DNA of 64,000 nucleotides. Source: Talinum fruticosum. Taxonomy: Eukaryota > Streptophyta > Magnoliopsida > Caryophyllales > Talinaceae. Below are positions 58,920 to 64,000 of this stretch, one piece after another. The position numbers and the translations under genes were made by a program. Under the pieces are notes generated by a model. It had not been told where the DNA came from. It saw only the letters and a list, made by a program, of their open reading frames with translations, and did no database searches. Location of the stretch: the NCBI GenBank assembly GCA_021018815.1, contig JAITYX010000066.1:2046001-2110000 (forward strand), written 5' to 3'. Positions within the stretch are counted from its first letter, which is position 1, and every line of letters starts with the position of its first letter.

Positions 58920-59968
58920 ATGAAGATTATATCCTACATCATAGGATATTAAACAAATAATTGTCACAATAAAGTCATATCTGATTCGGAAGAAAAAGAA
59001 GTCATGTCTTCTATTAATTCTTAAAAGATCACTGTTGATCCAAGTAAACTAGTTTATCCCCCTTAATTCTTTTCTCACTTTATGTTACGAGAGATAGATG
59101 ACTCTGTATCTCTAACTCTCATAAGTAGAGAGAAGATCAATTTATATCTATAACAATTTAATCCAGTACGTCCATCAAGTAATTGAATTAACGAGACAAG
59201 ATGACTCAGCTATTAAGATAAGATAATATTAGATTAGATAATATTGCAATTCCATAAATTAAGCAGATATTAAATTAGATAATATGTAATCTCATCAATT
59301 AAGAAGATAGTATATCCACTAGACTCGGCAAAACCGACCCGAACCGAACGGGTCAACCCGAACGACCCGAAACCCAAACCGAACCGACATCCGAAACAGT
59401 TGAACCGATTTTGACTCGAAAACCGAAATGAACCGACCTGAACTGAACCGACCCGAAATGATCCGAACCGAAACCGACCCGAATGCAAAATAACCCGAAG
59501 CGAAACCGAACCGAACCCAAAATGACCCGAACCGAATCGGATCCGATCGATTTAACTCTGAATAAAAGTGACCCAACCCACTTTTTTTTTTTGTTGGGTC
59601 TCTCAGGATGGACTTTTGTGCCTATAGTGGTATAATTTTGAATCGATTTTGACCCAAAGAGTGACCCGATTACGATTAGATCCGAAATTAACCCGAATCG
59701 AACCCGAACGAGATTGACCCGAAGTTGAACCGAACCGAAACCGAACGAACCCGAACGAGATCGACCGAAGTTTACCCAAACCGAAGTTGACCCGAACCCG
59801 AAACCGAAACGGACCCGAACAAGATCGACCCGAAGTTAACCCGAACCGAATCCGAACCGAATGACCCGATTTCCGGTATAATATCCACCATAATTATAGG
59901 AGATAATAATCTAATATTAATACATTATCTTTTATTAGATCACACAAAAAAAATATGTAACCTATGAT
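58920..59968 (-). repeat. 5' LTR of the split Copia element
   Basis: Matches 34054-34471 in the same orientation over several blocks ('aataattgtcacaataaagtca', 'tttatatctataacaattta', 'agataatat', 'tataggagataataa', 'atcacacaaaaa'). It is interrupted at 59320-59880 by a small DNA element. The two LTRs differ at many positions, pointing to an old insertion. Confidence 0.7.
59320..59880. mobile_element. CCGAAC-rich non-autonomous DNA element with 8-bp target duplication
   Basis: A 561-bp insert made of irregular 'cccgaaccgaa' repeats lies between perfect 8-bp copies of ATATCCAC (59312-59319 and 59881-59888). Its ends are imperfect inverted repeats: left TAGACTCGGCAAA, right on the minus strand TATACCGGAAATC. 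The sequence without it matches the other Copia LTR (atatccatcataattatagg near 34388), so the insertion is defined on both sides. An 8-bp duplication suggests a hAT-like transposase, but the ends do not resemble a family I know. The open frames in it are low-complexity. Confidence 0.75.
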
Positions 59969-60400
59969 CCTTAATAATCAAACTTTGTCTTTCAGATACT
60001 TTAAGGGGGAGAAAACGGAATGATATGTATCTCAAGAGGTTAAAAGATCAAAATTACAATAAATAAAAGTGGAAATGAGAAAAATAACGTCGCTTGTGCA
60101 TGTGTTGGTGTTATTAGCACCACCTCTAATCAACTGTGCAAAAGGGTCAGTTATGGAAAATTCTTCCATAGTTGAAAATTTTCACACTTAAATTAAATCT
60201 CAACCATTGATTTTTTTATATTAATCATGGTTAATTTTTTTAATTTTGCTGGAAAAAGCCCAATTCATCCACACCCCCTCACGCTCCCTTACACTCTCTG
60301 TAACCCGACACCAAAAAAAAACTAGTAAGCACCTTAAATTTTAGACCATCTATTTTTGGACCCAAAGTTATCAAAAATTAAATTAAGACGCCTTAAATAA
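59969..60400. other. Flank between the Copia and the MULE
   Basis: AT-rich non-coding DNA. 'ctttaagggggagaaaacgg' near 60000 looks like a polypurine tract but has no LTR after it. The MULE terminal inverted repeat should lie in or near this stretch, but its far partner is outside the window, so I could not define it. Confidence 0.35.
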
Positions 60401-60533
60401 TTGGGCCAACTATTTCCCGGGTCCAATTCCGGGCTCGAGCTTGGACGTAGTTGTGAAAAGTCTAAAATAGCCTTCTTTAATCGCTGGAAGAGGAGAATTA
60501 ACTCCACCATAACACGCCTACCGTTGTCTGTCA

Positions 60534-61250
60534 TGTCTCCGATACTCTCAATCGCTCTCTGTCTCCCTCTCCTCCACTCCCAATTCTTCAACTCCGATCT
60601 GCAACTCGTTTGTAGAGGAAGAATCGTCCTCCATAGACGAAAACAGGAGACAAAGACGAAGGTAGAAGAAAAGGAGGTAGAAGAAAAGGAAGCCGAAAAT
60701 GGTAAGTGGTAGAAGTTTCTTAATTTTTTTTTGCTTTGATTTCATTTTAGGGTCAAATTTGGGGGTTTCTGTTGAAAATTTAATTTTTATACCATAATTT
60801 TGTGAAATAATCTTTGAATGGAGAAATCCACTTCGACAATTTATAGTTTGCACAAAATTTGGCATTTTGCATGAGAACTTTCTCCGATACAATTTTGTAA
60901 AGTATTTTTAATCTTTGATTATTAGTGTTTAATTTTTTAGTTGATGATGATTTGTAGAGTTGCTTGGGTTCACTCTGCATTATAATTTTTTTGTTTTATT
61001 AATCCTGCTTTGTTGTGTTAAAACAGGGACTGAAATTGTGAAATTGAAGGTTTATTTTAAGGGTAAAGTCATAGAGGTTCCTAGGGTCGACCTTGATGAG
61101 TATAATAGCACCGAGTTATATAAGCATGTTAGACATTGGTGTGGGAAGTATGGTGTAGAGTTCCCCAAGTATGTTGGGTTTGAGTTGCATCCCCCAAAAA
61201 GAGTTAAGTAAAGAATGGCAGTGAACACCGACAGGTGAGTGGATTGCATT
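60534..61250 (+). pseudogene. MULE N-terminal exons with PB1-like domain
   Basis: Exon 1 may start at the Met at 60534 (MSPILSIALC) and ends KVEEKEVEEKEAEN with a G at 60701. The intron runs 60702-61027 (gtaagt..acag). Exon 2 continues in frame as TEIVKLKVYFKGKVIEVPRV, then DEYNSTELYKHVRHWCGKYG and FELHPPKRVK, with a stop at 61209-61211. This is the PB1-like fold found at the N-terminus of MULE proteins in some eudicots, a protein-interaction module. After the stop a shifted frame continues (GEWIALVKSWGSVPNLLCIP), so one small frameshift breaks the domain near its end. Confidence 0.7.
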
Positions 61251-62170
61251 AGTGAAGTCTTGGGGTTCTGTACCTAACTTGCTGTGTATTCCCATTTACA
61301 TGGTTGAATTGAAGCAACCTTGTGAAGCCCAACTTATAGTGCAGAGTGTTGAAAATTTGAATTATTGTTTAGGAAATGACCAACCTTCAATAGACAAACA
61401 AGAAATTGGGGTGTTTGATGAGGACCCAACAGTCAGTCAAGCAAACAAATGGGAAGACACTCTAATTTATACCCCATCTTGTCAACCTACTAATTTGATA
61501 CCTAGGAGACCAATCACAAGATCTTTGGCAAATTCTCCAGTGAGGCCAACCTCACCAAAGCCCAAAACCGATACCTCACTAAAGCCCAAATCCGATACCT
61601 CCCCAAAGCCCAACACCGAAACTTCACCAAAATCTCCCCTTTCAGCAGACCACGGACAAGGGCCTCTACTAAACTATATAGCAGTCCTGGAGAAGCCCCT
61701 GTTAGCCTAACCAAACCACATACAAGATCCTCATCTACTCATTTAAACCCTGTACAGCCCACTGATAAGGCAAACAAACCACAACCAAAGTCAACCCAAG
61801 CCAAAACCGCCTCTCCCAAAACTAAGTACGGGGTTGCTGCTGACTGTTACCTTGTGCTTGGACTGGAAGAGTTAGATGATTTTGATGTGATGTCACTCGT
61901 CAAAAGTGCTTCAGTGGGATGGTGAAAATGAGTGGGGCGGTGGTAATGAAACCGAGGTTCAAATTGTTGGTGATGGGGATGAAGTTGCAGTGCTTAGGGA
62001 TAATGGTTCATCTTCCGATGATAGTGATGATGAGGATTTCAGCATCGGTGGCAGTGTGGATGAGTTAGAGGAGGAATCTCTGGATGAAGAAATATTTTCT
62101 AGTGATTCAGAGGAAGACTTAGAGTTAAAAAATGAAAAGAGGATGCAAGTGGGTGCCCAAATCATTGACA
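61251..62170 (+). pseudogene. MULE linker: Pro/Ser/Lys-rich then acidic
   Basis: From 61252 the frame covers the end of the PB1-like domain and a hinge with four short repeats of the type 'SPKPKTDT' (about 61540-61640). After shifts an acidic segment follows (61906-62178) with SSSDDSDDEDFSIGGSVDEL and SSDSEEDLELKN. Repetitive Pro/Lys hinges and acidic linkers between PB1-like and MuDR domains are common in such MULEs. No catalytic role is expected. Confidence 0.6.
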
Positions 62171-62735
62171 GATCCTGAAGATAGGACCTTAGTTGTCAAT
62201 AAAATGGCTAAGATAATAGGGCAAGGGTGTTTGTGGAAGAGGAATAGGGATGGGGGATAAGTTTGATGGCATGTCATATTTTCAATTGTAAAGAGGACTT
62301 ACTTCTAGTTATGAGAGAGTATTGCATTGTAGAGGGATTCATAATGAAGAAAGAGAAAATGAGGAGACTAGGTACACACAGAGATGTGAGGATCCAAGGT
62401 GTACTTGGAGGATTCACTACTGTGTCCTTGTTGATAGGACTACCTGGATGGTGAAATCACACACTAGGAGGCATGTGTGTGAGAGGCCCGAGAGAAATAA
62501 GATGGCAAACTCACCTTGGGTTGCTCAAAAACTCTTGCCTTATTTCATTGTTTCTCCAAAATTGGATGTCAAGGGAATGCAGTCAATCATCATGAACAAG
62601 TATTCGACATTTGTGCCGGACTACATTTGTTGGAGGGCAAGAAGAATGTTAAGGGCAACTGTTGAAGGGAAACATAAAGAGGGGTACAAGTATTTGCCTA
62701 AATATGCTGAAGAGTTCAAGGCAAAAACCTAGGAT
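62171..62735 (+). pseudogene. MULE DNA-binding domain (MuDR N-terminal type)
   Basis: Frames in order give PEDRTLVVNKMAKI (about 62175), then VMREYCIVEGF (about 62310). The frame 62322-62732 follows, with RCEDPRCTWRIHYCVLVDRT and WMVKSHTRRHVCERPERNKM. The C..C...H...H/C arrangement is the plant MULE DNA-binding domain that precedes the transposase core. It continues with NSPWVAQKLLPYFIVSPKLD and AEEFKAKT to a stop at 62730-62732. Frameshifts separate VMREYCI from the zinc part. Confidence 0.8.
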
Positions 62736-64000
62736 CTGTTTGCGTCATAAGTTGGTTGGAGCAAGGCCCTAGTAAAAATCCTATTTTTAAACACATGCTC
62801 ATTTGTGTCGGTCTTGCTATCACTGCATTCAAGCAATTCTGTAGGCCCTTTATTGGGATAGATGCCACTCACCTGAAAGGAGTTTATAAGGGAGAACTCC
62901 TTACTCGCAATGGCTTTAGATGGAAACTATGGTCGGTTTCCATTAGCATATGTAGTGGTTGACATTGAGAATAAAGAAGAATGGGGTTTCTTCTTGACTG
63001 GCTTTATAAGGGCACTTGATGCAGTTGAGGATCAATCTAGATATACAATAATGTCAGACAAGCACAAGGTAAGTTCAAATTTATTACATAGTTCAAATTT
63101 TTTTATTAAGCATATCATTTTATTTTTATTCATAATTCTTTTATATGTTGGTGTATTAGGGGCTTGTAAATGCATTGGAAAAAGTCATGCCAACCGCTTC
63201 AAGGAGGATATGCATTATCCATTACTTTAAAAACTTCTCTTCACTTTTTCCTGGTAAGTAACAATTTTTACATGTAAGTTTGTATTATAATTTTCTAACT
63301 TCTCTTCACTTCTTCAGTTTCCATTAGCATACTTTTATGTCCATTTAACTCTCAAGTTTGTTGTGCTTGATGGAACTTATTTTATGTATGCCTTATAAGT
63401 TTGCTGTATTTACTATAACTCATTTTATGCATACATATAAGATGTGAACTTGAATGATAAATTCTTTCTATAGGGTCTTATATCTCGCCAATGGCTTTCC
63501 ATTTTGTCATGAAAAGCTTGTTTGTGTTTTAGTTCTCGAGGAGCCTACTCTATGGTCTGTTTCCATTAATTTTAGCCTTTTGGTTATGTTGGATTCTTCT
63601 TCACTTGCAAGTTACAAGATTTATGCTATTCCCATTCTTCTTTCATGTGTTTTTTAGTCATTTTATTGTACAGTTTTATGTTCTATGCAATGGTTCATGA
63701 AAATTTATTTAAAAATATTACTTGGGGCTGGGCCATTTTAGTCATCCACCATAACAGTTGAAGCAATTATCCGAAATTTGCTTCCTTTCTATAGGTGCTT
63801 GGTTCCATGCATACTTTTATATTGCGGCAAATGCCTATGCCCCTTTTGTGCATCTAAAGGCCATGGAAAAAATTAAGAAGCAAGATCCAACTGCATACCA
63901 TTGGCTTAGAGACAAGTGAGCCGCTAGAGCTATGGGCTAGATTTAAGTTTGATATGAACTTGAAGTGTGAGGATAATACGAATAACTTCATAGAGAGTTT
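62736..64000 (+). pseudogene. MULE transposase catalytic domain, partial
   Basis: The catalytic part starts with FKHMLICVGLAITAFKQFCR and PFIGIDATHLKGVYKGELL (about 62800-62890), where the Asp of IDATHLKG is the first acidic catalytic residue. A frameshift near 62910 leads to MALDGNYGRFPLAYVVVDIE and NKEEWGFFLTGFIRAL, then RYTIMSDKHK with the second Asp. Intron 63069-63159 (gtaagt..tattag) and exon GLVNALEKVMPTASRRICII to SSLFPG follow. Intron 63254-63794 leads to AWFHAYFYIAANAYAPFVHL, KKQDPTAYHWLRD and, after a shift, EPLELWARFKFD. The last acidic residue and the SWIM zinc finger lie beyond the window. Confidence 0.85.

Larger units (their letters stand above)
34054..59968 (-). mobile_element. 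Copia element split by four separate insertions
   Basis: On the minus strand the order is LTR (59968), gag N-terminus (57908), gag (53340), protease, integrase (51660), RT (47460-45843), RNase H (35166) and LTR (34471). Gag, integrase, RNase H and the 5' LTR are each cut by a later insertion: 53341-57758, 47468-51438, 35167-45837 and 59320-59880. Taking these and their target duplications out of 25.9 kb leaves about 6.3 kb, an ordinary Copia length. Its own termini are only approximate. Stops show that it is dead. Confidence 0.85.
60401..64000 (+). mobile_element. Mutator-like element (MULE), right side cut by window end
   Basis: Plus-strand order: acidic N-terminal exon, PB1-like domain, long linker, zinc-containing DNA-binding domain, then the MULE catalytic domain spread over exons. 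The three introns described below have GT-AG borders. Frameshifts near 61205, 62170, 62330, 62910 and 63915 indicate that the copy is decaying. Neither terminal inverted repeat was identified. Confidence 0.8.

Noticed and set aside
59270..59576. Arg/Phe/Gly/Ser-rich frames resembling an RNA-binding low-complexity protein
   Set aside because: Direct product of the CCGAAC repeat read on the minus strand; no start context or domain.
60000..60020. Polypurine tract of a further LTR element (ctttaagggggagaaaacgg)
   Set aside because: No LTR start or second LTR follows it, so it cannot be assigned.
63454..63657. 67-codon open frame near the window end
   Set aside because: It lies inside the 541-bp intron of the MULE transposase and has no similarity to the domain.

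Overview
This is a window of plant nuclear DNA made almost entirely of transposable elements. The evidence is a Copia SIRE/Maximus-type element, a Ty3 chromovirus, long-LTR non-autonomous elements, CACTA elements with TNP2 and Transposase_24 genes, a MULE with spliced exons, a tRNA-derived SINE, plant telomere-type AAACCCT motifs and initiator-tRNA-Met primer sites. It looks like a eudicot. The MULE carries an N-terminal PB1-like domain, a combination I associate with Caryophyllales such as Amaranthaceae; that placement is only an inference. I see no intact host gene. The host-derived coding pieces are fragments: the start of a UAP56-type DEAD-box helicase inside CACTA DNA, and a duplicated zinc-ribbon piece of a J-domain (DUF3444) protein.

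Layout. 1-9.2 kb: two inverted copies of a Ty3-type LTR/leader flank a minus-strand Copia pol fragment and an LTR-like fragment; the second copy is split by a solo SIRE-type LTR (6672-8140). 9.2-16.7 kb: a CACTA cluster with at least five termini, a minus-strand TNP2 pseudogene and the captured UAP56 exon. 16.8-29.2 kb: a SINE, then a minus-strand Ty3 chromovirus whose RNase H is split by an 8.2-kb non-autonomous LTR element (18959-27193, LTRs of 3.4 and 2.9 kb). 29.2-34 kb: a LINE RNase H fragment, two J-protein zinc-ribbon copies and AT-rich DNA. 34.05-59.97 kb: one minus-strand Copia element split by four separate insertions. These are a full-length SIRE element (35167-45837), a CACTA element (47468-51438), a solo long LTR (53341-57758, itself holding an Athila/Tat-like solo LTR), and a small CCGAAC-rich DNA element (59320-59880). 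Removing the four leaves about 6.3 kb, a normal Copia length, with reading resuming across the coding junctions. 60.4-64 kb: a plus-strand MULE with introns, running off the window.

The genes do not form a shared pathway; they are selfish-element genes (gag, protease, integrase, reverse transcriptase, transposases), nearly all broken by stops and frameshifts. The most unusual candidate is a minus-strand gene-like structure in the 2.4 kb between pol and the 3' LTR of the SIRE element. It has a TATA box (43163-43173), a 122-bp GT-AG intron whose removal keeps the frame open, and a decayed protein resembling 'putative plant transposon protein' domains. All domain names come from recognising motifs by eye, and no database search was run.
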